From DATLLJ01 sp035537875 (GTDB taxonomy: Bacteria > Acidobacteriota > Vicinamibacteria > Vicinamibacterales > CAVVIG01): a DNA stretch of 64,000 nucleotides. The translations under genes and the position numbers were made by a program. This document shows, piece by piece, positions 7,728 through 16,689 of this stretch. The DNA is taken from NCBI GenBank assembly GCA_035537875.1, contig DATLLJ010000070.1:1-64000 (forward strand), given 5' to 3'. Position 1 is the first letter of the stretch; each line of letters opens with the position of its first letter. Under the pieces are notes generated by a model. That model did not search any database, had not been told where the DNA came from, and saw nothing but the letters and a program-made list of their open reading frames with translations.

Positions 7728-8888
7728 ATGAGTGTACCGCGCAAGAAGAAGTGTGCCGTTGTGGTGGTGTTCACGCTTGTCGTCGGATCGGCTGGCCCTA
7801 CATGGCGGCTGCTGGCCCAGAGCCGATGGACGATTTCACCCGAGCCGGTCCAAACGCTCAAGGCCAGGCCGGCGCCGCCCGCCGTGACGTCAGGGGATCG
7901 GGGCGCCACCTATCACGCGCTCGAAAACCAGGCCATCCGCGTCGTCACGGAGTTCGCGGATGTGACGGCGGTCGCCCAAAGAGGGCCGGACGGGGAGTTG
8001 TCGACCGAGCTCAAGGATCTGGCTGGAAATGAGGTGGCAACCTTCCGTGTCCACCGCGTCGATGCCGACAACGACTCGTTGGAGTTCGTCGTGCCCGGGG
8101 GACTCACTCGACACGCGACGCGCCGCAAGGGCCTTCGGCCGACCCTTGACTGGAGCAACGAGCAAGCCTACAGCTTCTGGAAGGATCAGGCGTCGCTCGA
8201 GAGCGCGACGCTCGAGTGGCAGGACATGCTGATTCGGCCGGCTGGCGCCAGAAGGCGCAATCCCGGCAGCGACGCGCTCCAGACGGACACGGAATGGACC
8301 GGCGGCTTCTCGGCGACGGTCATCAGGAAGGTCGGCACCCACACCAGCTACATCACCAAGCAGGCGACCACCGGTGTTGTCTTCATCAGCGCATTCAAAC
8401 GAGATGGCGTGGAGATCGGCTTCAGCCAGTGGTGGCCGCAGGAGCAGACGTTTGCCTGGTCGTTTCCGGGCCTGACCGACGGCTACGTGGACGCTTCGCG
8501 ATTGCAGCCGAATGGCGGGTGGACGTTCGCGCCAGACATGGCGTGGCTGAACACGCAGAATCTGGCTTTCCAGCAGTTCCATGCACAAGCCAGTTTCCGC
8601 GGCGCGCTCTCCCGACCGCAGGGGTGGCTGGAAAGAATTGAATCGTTCATCGCGCCAACCCTGATCGCCAACGAGCCCGGTTGTGATTACCTGCACTGGC
8701 TCGACCAGAGCATTTTCCGACCCTGCTGCGACTCGCACGACCGCTGCTACGAGAAGCAAGAGCCGGCCTGCGGCTGGAGCAGCTGGTGGATGTGGTGGAG
8801 CAGCTGGCAGTGCACCATGTGCAACATGTGGGTGGCGTACTGCTTCACGACAGCGCCTGGAAGCCACGTCTTGCACCGATTCCCATAG
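7728..8888 (+). CDS. Secreted protein with a phospholipase A2-type CCxxHDxCY motif
   Basis: 386 residues from the ATG at 7728, which has GGAGGA 4 bp upstream; a longer in-frame start lacks one. A signal sequence covers about 1-32. Residues ~60-320 are a beta-rich region that I do not recognise. The C-terminal 65 residues contain CCDSHDRCY (333-341), the active-site helix signature of secreted phospholipase A2 (His337-Asp338 with flanking Cys), followed by a Trp/Cys-rich stretch. In PLA2 enzymes this His-Asp pair hydrolyses the sn-2 ester of phospholipids. The glycine-rich calcium loop normally upstream is not obvious, so catalysis is inferred. A small membrane protein follows 8 bp later and may be functionally linked. 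Confidence 0.7.
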   Translation: MSVPRKKKCAVVVVFTLVVGSAGPTWRLLAQSRWTISPEPVQTLKARPAPPAVTSGDRGATYHALENQAIRVVTEFADVTAVAQRGPDGELSTELKDLAGNEVATFRVHRVDADNDSLEFVVPGGLTRHATRRKGLRPTLDWSNEQAYSFWKDQASLESATLEWQDMLIRPAGARRRNPGSDALQTDTEWTGGFSATVIRKVGTHTSYITKQATTGVVFISAFKRDGVEIGFSQWWPQEQTFAWSFPGLTDGYVDASRLQPNGGWTFAPDMAWLNTQNLAFQQFHAQASFRGALSRPQGWLERIESFIAPTLIANEPGCDYLHWLDQSIFRPCCDSHDRCYEKQEPACGWSSWWMWWSSWQCTMCNMWVAYCFTTAPGSHVLHRFP

Positions 8889-8896
8889 GAGCCGCA

Positions 8897-9256
8897 ATGA
8901 GCTCTGACGCCCCCTTCGTCAACAGGTTCTCAGCGTTCGCATCCGGATTCCTCGCAGTCGTGCTGCTGCAGGCCGGGTGGGGATGGTGGCTGAATTCGGG
9001 ACGAGGTGTTCTGCGAACTTCACTCGTGTTGCTCGTCTGGAGCATGGTGGTGGCGGCGGCGCGGCAGGGATCGAATCGCTGGGATCGCGCTCTAGCCATC
9101 TGGCTGGGCGCGATCTCAGGCTCGATGGCCGCTCTGTTCTGGATTGGGCCCGGCACCATCTGGCCGATCGTTCTCACGATGGCGGCCGCCATTAGCGGCG
9201 TGGCTGTAATCGCCGGAACGCTGGTCGGAGCGTCGGCCCGCTCTCTGTGGCATTAA
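8897..9256 (+). CDS. Small integral membrane protein, function unknown
   Basis: 119 residues with about four hydrophobic helices (near 13-30, 38-52, 64-80 and 86-110) and short polar loops. The start at 8897 is chosen because AGGAG overlaps the stop of the preceding gene and sits 5-6 bp from this ATG; longer in-frame starts would read through the neighbour's C-terminus. It forms a two-gene operon with the PLA2-motif protein. An accessory or protective role is only a guess from position. Confidence 0.6.
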   Translation: MSSDAPFVNRFSAFASGFLAVVLLQAGWGWWLNSGRGVLRTSLVLLVWSMVVAAARQGSNRWDRALAIWLGAISGSMAALFWIGPGTIWPIVLTMAAAISGVAVIAGTLVGASARSLWH

Positions 9257-9469
9257 CCCCTCAGTGCGCCAGTTGACCCACCCTACTGGCTCGCCCAGAT
9301 AAATCGTCGAGAGGTTCTCCAGCGAGTTCGCGGTAGACTATTTGGTCGTTCGCAACGACGCCTCAGCCGGGTGACTTCGCCAACGCGGACCATCTCGAGG
9401 GGCGATGACGCGGAGCGGCTCGGCCGCCTCTTGTCGAGCGTCGTGTCTGCCAACTAGCTCGCGCGCTTC
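9257..9469 (+). promoter_or_regulatory. Presumed promoter and leader of the gcv operon
   Basis: A TAGACT hexamer at 9334-9339 is a plausible -10. Six bases later GTCGTT (9345-9350) and AACGAC (9354-9359) form a perfect 6-bp stem with a three-base loop. The leader would be about 120 nt. I looked for the conserved glycine-riboswitch core and did not find it, so any glycine control by that class is not supported. Confidence 0.3.
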
Positions 9470-10612
9470 ATGGAACAGGCCACCACGTCCCCTCTCAAGA
9501 AGTCACCGCTTCACGCCCGCCATCGAAGCTCCGGCGCCAAAATGGTGGAGTTCAGCGGTTGGGAGATGCCCCTCGAGTACTCGGGCATCAGCGACGAACA
9601 CCTGGCGGTCCGATCCCGTGCCGGACTGTTCGACGTGAGCCATATGGGTGAGATCGAGATCGCCGGCAAAGACGCACTGGCCGCCGTACAGCGCATCTCC
9701 ATCAACGACGCGGCCAAGTTGCAGGTCGGCCAGGCTCAGTACTCGGCCCTGTTGACGCCGGACGGCACCTTCGTCGACGATATCCTCGTTTATCGTCTCG
9801 CCGCCGCCCATTTCCTGCTGGTCGTCAACGCCGGCAACATCCGGAAAGACTACGAGTGGATCTCCGAGCACATCGCGCCGGCCGGCGATGCCGTCGCCGT
9901 CGACGCGAGCTCGCGATACGCGCTCTTGGCGCTGCAGGGACCCGCGGCTCTCGCGATTCTGCAGCCGATTTTCGGCGTCGACCTCTCCGCGCTGAAATAC
10001 TACCGCTTCGCGCACGGAGAAGTTGCCGGCGTGCGGGCCACGGTGTCGCGCACCGGGTACACCGGTGAGGACGGCTTCGAAATCTTCGTGCCGCCGCAGT
10101 CAGCCGACCATGTCTGGCGGGCTGTGCTCCAGGCCGGACACGAGGCGGGCGTCACGCCGTGCGGCCTGGGAGCGCGCGACACTCTCCGCCTCGAGGCCGC
10201 CATGCGCCTGTACGGCAACGATATCGATGACACGACTACGCCGCTCGAAGCGGATCTGCGTTGGATTGTCGCGTGGCAGAAGACCGGATTCCACGACACC
10301 GTGGGGGCGCACGCGCTCCGTGAACAGGACGCCGAAGGCATCCGCCGCCGGATGGTGGGTTTTGAAGTGGTCGATCCCGGCATCGCGCGGCGTGCATACG
10401 ACCTGTACGTGAGCGGTGCGAAGGTTGGAACGGTCACCAGCGGCACGCAGACGCCATACTTGAAGAAGTCGATTGGCCTGGCGTACGTCGGCGTCAACGC
10501 TGCCTCGCCCGGCACCGAGCTCGAGGTCGACATCCGCGGGAGGCGCGCGCGCGCGAGGGTGGTGCCGCTTCCGTTCTACAAACGGCCGCCGGGCGTTCGC
10601 GCACCATTCTGA
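9470..10612 (+). CDS. gcvT: Glycine cleavage system T protein (aminomethyltransferase)
   Basis: 380 residues, normal for GcvT. It takes the aminomethyl group carried on lipoyl-GcvH, releases ammonia and forms 5,10-methylene-tetrahydrofolate. The family signature runs from FSGWEMPLEY through DVSHMGEI near the N-terminus; SRTGYTGEDGFEI and the GLGARDTLRLEA region follow, with the barrel-like C-terminal domain after residue ~280. It is first in gcvT-gcvH-gcvP, with 16 bp to gcvH. No clear ribosome site precedes the ATG at 9470; the conserved region starts about 20 residues in, so the exact start is slightly uncertain. Confidence 0.97.
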   Translation: MEQATTSPLKKSPLHARHRSSGAKMVEFSGWEMPLEYSGISDEHLAVRSRAGLFDVSHMGEIEIAGKDALAAVQRISINDAAKLQVGQAQYSALLTPDGTFVDDILVYRLAAAHFLLVVNAGNIRKDYEWISEHIAPAGDAVAVDASSRYALLALQGPAALAILQPIFGVDLSALKYYRFAHGEVAGVRATVSRTGYTGEDGFEIFVPPQSADHVWRAVLQAGHEAGVTPCGLGARDTLRLEAAMRLYGNDIDDTTTPLEADLRWIVAWQKTGFHDTVGAHALREQDAEGIRRRMVGFEVVDPGIARRAYDLYVSGAKVGTVTSGTQTPYLKKSIGLAYVGVNAASPGTELEVDIRGRRARARVVPLPFYKRPPGVRAPF

Positions 10613-10628
10613 GGAGAGAAGGACCACA

Positions 10629-11003
10629 GTGGCTTACCCGACAGCGTACAAATACACCAAGGATCACGAATGGCTCGACGTATCAGGCGATCGGGCCAGC
10701 GTCGGCATCACCGACTACGCGCAGCAGCAGCTCGGAGATGTGGTGTACCTCGAGCTTCCTCACGTCGGGGCCACGCTCAAACAAGGCCAGTCTTTTGGAA
10801 CCATCGAGTCGGTCAAGGCTGTTTCGGAGCTTTATGCCCCGGTATCCGGCGACGTCGTCGAGGTCAACACCGCGCTCAAGGACAAGCCTGAAACGGTCAA
10901 CGCCGACCCTCACGCCAGCTGGATGATCAGACTGAAGATGGCCGATCTCAAGGAGGTCGGGGAACTGCTCGATGCCGGACAATATGCAGATCTCGTCAAA
11001 TAG
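10629..11003 (+). CDS. gcvH: Glycine cleavage system H protein
   Basis: 124 residues from a GTG at 10629, with GAGGAGAGAAGG just upstream. It carries the lipoamide arm that shuttles the aminomethyl intermediate between GcvP, GcvT and the L protein. The lipoyl-accepting Lys63 lies in ESVKAVSELY, and the N-terminal motif YTKDHEWL is typical. The 3' end overlaps the start of gcvP by 32 bp, so the genes are tightly coupled. A longer in-frame extension upstream runs through the end of gcvT and is not real. Confidence 0.97.
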   Translation: MAYPTAYKYTKDHEWLDVSGDRASVGITDYAQQQLGDVVYLELPHVGATLKQGQSFGTIESVKAVSELYAPVSGDVVEVNTALKDKPETVNADPHASWMIRLKMADLKEVGELLDAGQYADLVK

Positions 11004-13983
11004 TCCAGATCGTGCCCTTGACGCCGTTCCCTCCACGTTGACTGCGCCTCTCGTCGAACGCTTTCAATTCCGCCACATCGGGCCCGACGCTGACGAACGG
11101 GCGGCCATGCTGCGGGTCGTGGGCGCTTCCTCGATCGAGGCACTGATCGACGAGGTGATCCCCGACGGAATCAGGCTTCGGGCACCTCTGAATCTGCCAG
11201 GCGCGATCGGCGAGCACGAGTTTCTCCGAAGTCTTCGGCGGACGGCTTCACGCAATCGGATGTTTCGATCGTTTCTCGGCTTCGGGTACTACGACTGCTT
11301 CACGCCGAGCGTCATCGTCCGAAACGTCCTCGAAAACCCTGGCTGGTATACACCATACACGCCCTACCAGGCCGAGATCGCGCAGGGACGCCTCGAAGCG
11401 CTGCTCACGTTCCAGACGATGGTGAGCGATCTGACGGGGCTGCCGGTCGCGAATGCGTCGCTGCTGGACGAGGCGACCGCCGCCGCCGAGGCCATGACGA
11501 TGCTGTATCGCGTGCAGGCGGGCCGAATCTCGGGCCTTGCCGCGCACGCGACCCCGCAGTTCTTCGTCGCCGACAGCTGTTTCCCGCAGACGCTCGAGGT
11601 GCTCAGGAGTCGATCCGAGCCGCTCGGCATCGAGTTGGTTGTCGGCGATTTCAAGCGAGCCGCCTTTACCGACCGGACTTTCGGTGCGCTCGTGCAGACC
11701 CCGGACGAGGCCGGGCAAGTACACGATCTCAGAGAATTCATCGCGGCTGCCAAAACTTCCGGTATTGCGGTCGCGGTCGGCACCGACCTCCTGAGCCTGG
11801 TGCTGCTGACACCTCCCGGCGAGGTTGGCGCGGACATCGCGTTCGGCAACTCTCAGCGATTCGGCGTGCCGCTCGGCTACGGCGGTCCTCACGCTGCGTT
11901 CTTCGCCACGCGCGCGCAGCACGTGCGCCAGGTGCCCGGGCGTATTGTCGGCGTCTCCGTGGATGCCCATGGCCACCGTGCTTACCGGATGGCCCTTCAA
12001 ACGCGAGAACAACACATCCGTCGCGAGAAGGCGACCTCGAATATCTGCACGGCTCAGGCGCTGCTGGCTAATCTGGCGGGCCTCTACGCCGTCTACCACG
12101 GGCCCAGGGGGCTCACGGCCATCGCGCGACGTGTGCACGCCTACGCGCTACGGCTCGCCCGTGAGCTCGCCGGGCTGGGATTCCAACAGCTCAACGACCA
12201 CTTCTTCGACACCGTACGGTTCGGCATCCCTGGTGGAACGTACACACGGGATCGGATCGCCAAAGCCGCATTGGCCTCTAACCTGAACCTCGGCTACCGG
12301 CGAGACGGCACCATTCACGTGGCGCTGGACGAGACGGTGAATGATGCAGACATCGCCGCCATTGTCACCGCGTTTGCGACAGGAGCCGCCACGGCGCCAG
12401 GGCAAAGCGCCGCCGTGAACAGCGGCCTCGAGGCGGACGAGGCGCGCCCCCCAAAGGATGTTCCCACCGCGTATCCGCCGAACCTGTCGCGGACATCACC
12501 GTTCCTGACGCATCCGGTTTTCAACACGCACCATTCCGAAGCCGCGATGATGAGATTCATTCGCCGCCTGGAGCGAAAGGATATCGGCCTCGACACGTCG
12601 ATGATTCCGCTCGGATCGTGCACGATGAAACTCAACGCCGCGTCCGAAATGCTCCCGCTGACCTGGCCGGAGTTCGCCGCCATCCATCCGTTCGCGCCGA
12701 TCGACCAGGCTGAAGGCTACCAGCAGATCTTCCGCGAGCTCGAAGGGATGCTGTGCGAAGTCACCGGATTTGCCGCGGTCTCGCTGCAGCCCAATTCCGG
12801 CGCGCAAGGGGAGTTCACCGGACTCATGGTGATCCGCGCGTACCAGCGCGCCAGGGGCGAAGCCGGGCGTGACGTCGTGCTCATCCCTGCGTCGGCTCAC
12901 GGCACCAATCCCGCCAGCGCCGCAATGGCCGGCATGCGGGTCGTGGTGGTCGCGAGCACCGCCGAAGGGGATATCGACGTCGGCGATCTGAGAAAGAAGG
13001 CGCACGACCACCAGGAGCGCCTCGCGGCGCTGATGGTGACCTATCCCTCAACACACGGGGTCTACGAAGAGAGCATTCAACAGATCTGTGGAATCGTCCA
13101 CGAGCACGGCGGCCAGGTCTACATGGACGGCGCGAACATGAACGCGCAGGTTGGACTGACGAGCCCGGCCGCCGTCGGCGCCGATCTGTGCCATCTCAAC
13201 CTGCACAAGACCTTTGCGATCCCGCACGGCGGCGGCGGGCCGGGAATGGGCCCGATTGCTGTGGCCGCTCATCTTGCCCCATTCCTTCCCACACATCCGA
13301 TCGTCACGACCGGTGGCGAGCGTGGCATTCATGCGGTCTCGGCGGCGCCATGGGGAAGCGCCAATATCCTGGTCATTTCCTATGCGTACGTGAAATTGCT
13401 GGGCTCGGAAGGCATGACCGACGCGACACGCTGCGCCATCTTGAACGCCAACTACATCAAGTCCCGGCTGGAGTCCCATTATCCGGTGCTCTACACCCGG
13501 CGCAACGGGCGGGTAGCGCACGAGCTCATCTTCGATCTCCGGCCCCTGAAGCACGCCAGCGGAGCAGTGGGCATCACCGAAAGCGACGTGGCCAAGCGGC
13601 TGATGGACTACGGGTTCCACGCACCCACCGTGTCGTTTCCGGTGGCCGGCACCCTGATGGTCGAACCGACGGAAAGCGAGCCCAAGGACGAGCTCGACCG
13701 CTTCTGTGACGCCATGATCGCCATCCGCGGGGAAATCCAGTCGGTCATCGACTCTGAGGCCGATCCGAAGGACAACGTGCTCAGGAACGCTCCACACACG
13801 GCCGAAGCCGTTTCAGCCAACGAGTGGCGCCATCCCTACACACGGGAGCAAGCCGCCTATCCGCTGCCGTTCGTGCGCGAACGGAAAGTATGGCCGGCGG
13901 TCGGGCGCATCGACAATCCCTACGGAGACCGGAATCTGGTCTGTACATGCCCACCGATCGGTGACGATGAGAGTGGGGGCTAG
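10972..13983 (+). CDS. gcvP: Glycine dehydrogenase (decarboxylating), single-chain P protein
   Basis: 1003 residues, so this is the fused type with both homologous halves in one chain, unlike the GcvPA/GcvPB pair of Firmicutes and many acidobacteria-like lineages. It is PLP-dependent: the Schiff-base Lys746 lies in NLHKTFAIPHGGGGPG. The N-half has FRHIGPDADER and the C-half has IPLGSCTMKLNA. The ATG at 10972 lies within gcvH, out of frame with it; ATG 10984 is an alternative start. Its stop codon falls inside a heptamer repeat that forms the putative terminator. The L protein gene is not in the window. Confidence 0.97.
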   Translation: MPDNMQISSNSPDRALDAVPSTLTAPLVERFQFRHIGPDADERAAMLRVVGASSIEALIDEVIPDGIRLRAPLNLPGAIGEHEFLRSLRRTASRNRMFRSFLGFGYYDCFTPSVIVRNVLENPGWYTPYTPYQAEIAQGRLEALLTFQTMVSDLTGLPVANASLLDEATAAAEAMTMLYRVQAGRISGLAAHATPQFFVADSCFPQTLEVLRSRSEPLGIELVVGDFKRAAFTDRTFGALVQTPDEAGQVHDLREFIAAAKTSGIAVAVGTDLLSLVLLTPPGEVGADIAFGNSQRFGVPLGYGGPHAAFFATRAQHVRQVPGRIVGVSVDAHGHRAYRMALQTREQHIRREKATSNICTAQALLANLAGLYAVYHGPRGLTAIARRVHAYALRLARELAGLGFQQLNDHFFDTVRFGIPGGTYTRDRIAKAALASNLNLGYRRDGTIHVALDETVNDADIAAIVTAFATGAATAPGQSAAVNSGLEADEARPPKDVPTAYPPNLSRTSPFLTHPVFNTHHSEAAMMRFIRRLERKDIGLDTSMIPLGSCTMKLNAASEMLPLTWPEFAAIHPFAPIDQAEGYQQIFRELEGMLCEVTGFAAVSLQPNSGAQGEFTGLMVIRAYQRARGEAGRDVVLIPASAHGTNPASAAMAGMRVVVVASTAEGDIDVGDLRKKAHDHQERLAALMVTYPSTHGVYEESIQQICGIVHEHGGQVYMDGANMNAQVGLTSPAAVGADLCHLNLHKTFAIPHGGGGPGMGPIAVAAHLAPFLPTHPIVTTGGERGIHAVSAAPWGSANILVISYAYVKLLGSEGMTDATRCAILNANYIKSRLESHYPVLYTRRNGRVAHELIFDLRPLKHASGAVGITESDVAKRLMDYGFHAPTVSFPVAGTLMVEPTESEPKDELDRFCDAMIAIRGEIQSVIDSEADPKDNVLRNAPHTAEAVSANEWRHPYTREQAAYPLPFVRERKVWPAVGRIDNPYGDRNLVCTCPPIGDDESGG

Positions 13984-14030
13984 AGGCTGGGGGCTAGAGG
14001 CTAGATTCACCTCTGAGCCTCCAGCCTCCG
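13975..14030. terminator. Heptamer repeat forming a bidirectional hairpin between convergent genes
   Basis: Four consecutive heptamers, GGGGGCT AGAGGCT repeated twice (13975-14002), start inside the last codons of gcvP. Ten bases on, the complementary sequence (14011-14030, CTCTGAG CCTCCAG CCTCCG) pairs with 13982-14000 with few mismatches. The hairpin sits between two convergent stop codons (13983 and 14036), where a bidirectional terminator is expected. There is no T-run on either side. Confidence 0.55.
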
Positions 14031-14035
14031 ATCAG

Positions 14036-14878
14036 CTATCGCTCGAGATGCTCTGAATCGCGTTCGTTGTCGATGCAGAAGTACTCGTGGATCTCCCCGT
14101 TCGGTGAGTTGTCGTAGTTCGTGGACTGCCAGTTGATGTGCCAGCCGCCCGACCAGGTCCGCGTGTAGGCTCCCGGATCGTCAACCGTGAACTCGAATCG
14201 AATTCTGTTCATGTCAATCCGCGTGTAGCGCTCGGTGAGATGCAGGAAGCGCGTGTGGGGCAGTCCGTTGCGGAACGCCCAGAATTTTTCGTTGAACCCG
14301 ACGGTGTCGACCACGAGCGTGTCGCCTTCCCACCGGCCGATGGAATCGCCGAAGTAGCTGGGATTGAGTTCGTCCATGGACGGGTGCTTGCGGCCCGGTT
14401 CCATGGCGATGCGCTTCCAATCCCGATTCTCGCCGTCGATCATGATGATCCGGTTCAGCTCGGGTTGCTGAATGAACTCAGTGCCGTTGGGCGCGGTCAA
14501 GAAACGCAAGCCGCCGGCAGGCTGGCAGCGTGCGTGCGGGTCGTCGAGACCGTCACGGAAGTCGCGGTACTCGTACAGCGCCCGGGCCCACGGCCGAAGC
14601 GGCACCTCCTCGATCGTCAGATTCGTCGGCAGCGAATTACCGGTCTTGCCGATGATCTGACCGTTGAAGGAGTTCCAGAACCCCTTCTGTCCAGGGACGG
14701 CGCCGAGATTGATTTGCCCGTTCGGCAGCCGAGGCGGCGGTCCCGCGGGCGGGGGCGCCGGCTTCGCCGCCGCCTGCCCGCCGCCTGCGGGCGCCTGAGC
14801 ATCCAGCAACACGGGAAGCGACACGCCGATCGCCAACGCGATCGCGGCCGCCACACCACCATAGCAATGACTGCGCAT
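14036..14878 (-). CDS. Secreted protein of a tandem paralog trio (copy 1, last in operon)
   Basis: 280 residues from the ATG at 14878 (GAGG upstream), with a signal sequence ending near LLDAQAP. A proline-rich linker is followed by a conserved domain with the landmarks EFIQQPEL, EPGRKHP, NPSYFGDSIG, WEGDTLVVDTVG, HLTERYTR and GEIHEYFCIDNERDSE at the very C-terminus. The same landmarks occur in the two upstream genes, so the three arose by tandem duplication. The family is common, and unnamed as far as I know, in acidobacterial genomes. The beta-strand-rich pattern suggests an exported binding or scaffold domain; no catalytic motif is evident. Relative to the other two it has WAFRNGL where they have WMIRGGM/L. 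Confidence 0.8.
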   Translation of the reverse strand: MRSHCYGGVAAAIALAIGVSLPVLLDAQAPAGGGQAAAKPAPPPAGPPPRLPNGQINLGAVPGQKGFWNSFNGQIIGKTGNSLPTNLTIEEVPLRPWARALYEYRDFRDGLDDPHARCQPAGGLRFLTAPNGTEFIQQPELNRIIMIDGENRDWKRIAMEPGRKHPSMDELNPSYFGDSIGRWEGDTLVVDTVGFNEKFWAFRNGLPHTRFLHLTERYTRIDMNRIRFEFTVDDPGAYTRTWSGGWHINWQSTNYDNSPNGEIHEYFCIDNERDSEHLER

Positions 14879-14894
14879 CCTCAATCCTCTTTGT

Positions 14895-15728
14895 CTAGCG
14901 ATCCGGCATGTGCTCGGAATCGCGCTCGTTGTCGATGCAGAAGTACTCGTGGATTTCTCCGCTGTCCGACCCATCGTATCCAGTGGCCTGCCACGGCATG
15001 ATCCACCCACCGGACCACGTCCGCGTGTACGCGCCCTTGTCGTCGATCGTCACTTCGTATTTCAACTGGTCGAAGTTGAGCCGCGTGAAGCGTTCGGTAA
15101 GATGCAGGAACTTCGTGTGCGGCATTCCGCCTCGAATCATCCAGAACTTCTCGTTGTACCCGACGGTGTCCACGACCAGCGTGTCGCCTTCCCACCAGCC
15201 AATGGAATCGCCGAAATAGCTCGGGTTGAGCTGCTCCTCGGGCGGGTGCTTTCGACCTGGTTCCATCGCGACCCGACGCCATTCCCGGTTCTCGCCCTCG
15301 ATCATGATGATGCGGTTCAACTCCGGCTGTTGGATGAACTCCATTCCGTTCGGCACCGTGAAGAACCGGATGCCCCCGGCCGGCTGGCATCGCACATGAG
15401 GGTCGTCGAGTCCACCTCGAAAGCGGCGAAACTCGTAGAGCGCTTTCGCCCACGGTCGGAACGGCACGTCCTCGAGCGTGAGGTTCGTCGGCAACGCCCG
15501 ATCGCCCGTTCGCAGCAACGAGCCGAGACCGTTGTTCCAAAAGCCCTTGCCGTCGGGGATGGCACCCAGGTTGACGCTGCCGTCGGGTCGCCGGGGAGTG
15601 GGCGCGGAAGGCGCTCCTGGCTTCTCACGATCGCCGGCCGGCGCCTGAGCGTGCGGAATGACGGGGGTCGACAGGACCACGGTCAGTGCGATTCCTGTTC
15701 CACCAGCGGCAAGCCAGTGCCGTCGCAT
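14895..15728 (-). CDS. Secreted protein of a tandem paralog trio (copy 2)
   Basis: 277 residues from the ATG at 15728, chosen because AAGGGG lies 6 bp upstream; another ATG two codons earlier directly abuts AAGGGG and is less likely. A signal sequence ends near PHAQAP. The mature domain shares the full set of landmarks with its neighbours (RPWAKALYEFRRF, EFIQQPEL, EPGRKHP, NPSYFGDSIGWWEGDTLV, CIDNERDSE). It is closer to copy 3 than to copy 1 in the stretch around WMIRGG. Gaps are 16 bp to copy 1 and 24 bp to copy 3. Function unknown. Confidence 0.8.
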   Translation of the reverse strand: MRRHWLAAGGTGIALTVVLSTPVIPHAQAPAGDREKPGAPSAPTPRRPDGSVNLGAIPDGKGFWNNGLGSLLRTGDRALPTNLTLEDVPFRPWAKALYEFRRFRGGLDDPHVRCQPAGGIRFFTVPNGMEFIQQPELNRIIMIEGENREWRRVAMEPGRKHPPEEQLNPSYFGDSIGWWEGDTLVVDTVGYNEKFWMIRGGMPHTKFLHLTERFTRLNFDQLKYEVTIDDKGAYTRTWSGGWIMPWQATGYDGSDSGEIHEYFCIDNERDSEHMPDR

Positions 15729-15752
15729 CGTCATCCCCTTCGGACTCGCTGA

Positions 15753-16652
15753 CTAGTGTCGTTCGAGGTTCTCGGAATCGCGTTCGTTGTCGATACAGAA
15801 ATACTCGTGGATTTCGCCACCCGCCGAACCGTCGTAGCTCGTGCTCATCCACGGCACGATCCAGCCGCCGGACCACGGTCGCGTGTAGGCGCCCTTGTCA
15901 TCGACGGTGACTTCGTACTTCAGCTCGTTGAAATTGACCCGCGTGATGCGCTCCGTCAGGTGCAGGAACTTCGTATGCGGGAGACCACCTCGAATCATCC
16001 AGAACTTCTCGCTGAATCCCACTGTGTCGATGACGAGCGTATCGCCTTCCCACGAGCCGATGGAGTCGCCGAAGTAGCTCGGATTCAACTGCTCCTCCGG
16101 CGGGTGCTTACGCCCCGGTTCCATGGCGACGCGGCGCCACTCCCGGTTTTCACCGGCAATCAGGAAAATGCGTTGAAGATCGGGCTGATCGATGAATTCC
16201 ATGCCGTTGGGCACGGTGAAGAACCGCATTCCGCCGGGAGGCTGGCATCGCGCGTGCGGATCGTCCAAGCCATTACGGAAGCGCCTGTACTCGTACAGGG
16301 CCTTCGCCCACGGACGGAAGGGGATCTCTTCGAGCAACGGGTTGGTTGGCAACGAGGAGCCGCCGGTTCGACCAAACGGCTGACCGCTTGCGTTGTTCCA
16401 GAACCCTTTCCCGCCAGGGAGAGGGCCGAGGTTCACGCGACCATCGGGCCATCGAGGGGTCGGCTGCGGAGGGGCCGCCGGCCTGCCGCCGCGCCCGCCT
16501 CGGCCTGCGGGCCGGGCCTCGTCGTCATCCGCGGCTTGGCCCGCCGGGGCTCCGCGCCCGGAGGGCGCCTGCGCGCGGAGCAACGCCGGCGCCGAGATCA
16601 CACTGGCCAGCACACCCGCAGTCAGACAACCGCTCAGCCACCGGTACCGCAT
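15753..16652 (-). CDS. Secreted protein of a tandem paralog trio (copy 3, longest)
   Basis: 299 residues, with AGAGGT 7 bp before the ATG. A signal sequence (about 1-27) leads into a linker rich in Gly, Arg, Ala and Asp (about 30-62) that the other copies have in shorter form. The shared domain follows, with RPWAKALYEYRRF, EFIDQPDL, EPGRKHP, NPSYFGDSIG, WEGDTLVIDTVG and CIDNERDSE. As the first and longest of the three it may be nearest the ancestral form. It is co-directional with a DUF6152-like gene and a small exported protein upstream. Function unknown. Confidence 0.8.
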   Translation of the reverse strand: MRYRWLSGCLTAGVLASVISAPALLRAQAPSGRGAPAGQAADDDEARPAGRGGRGGRPAAPPQPTPRWPDGRVNLGPLPGGKGFWNNASGQPFGRTGGSSLPTNPLLEEIPFRPWAKALYEYRRFRNGLDDPHARCQPPGGMRFFTVPNGMEFIDQPDLQRIFLIAGENREWRRVAMEPGRKHPPEEQLNPSYFGDSIGSWEGDTLVIDTVGFSEKFWMIRGGLPHTKFLHLTERITRVNFNELKYEVTVDDKGAYTRPWSGGWIVPWMSTSYDGSAGGEIHEYFCIDNERDSENLERH

Positions 16653-16689
16653 GTTCGACCTCTTTCCAGCGAGCCTGCGAACTCGCGAG

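Noticed and set aside
9346..9469. Glycine riboswitch before gcvT
   Set aside because: The conserved glycine-aptamer core could not be found; only a short hairpin is visible.
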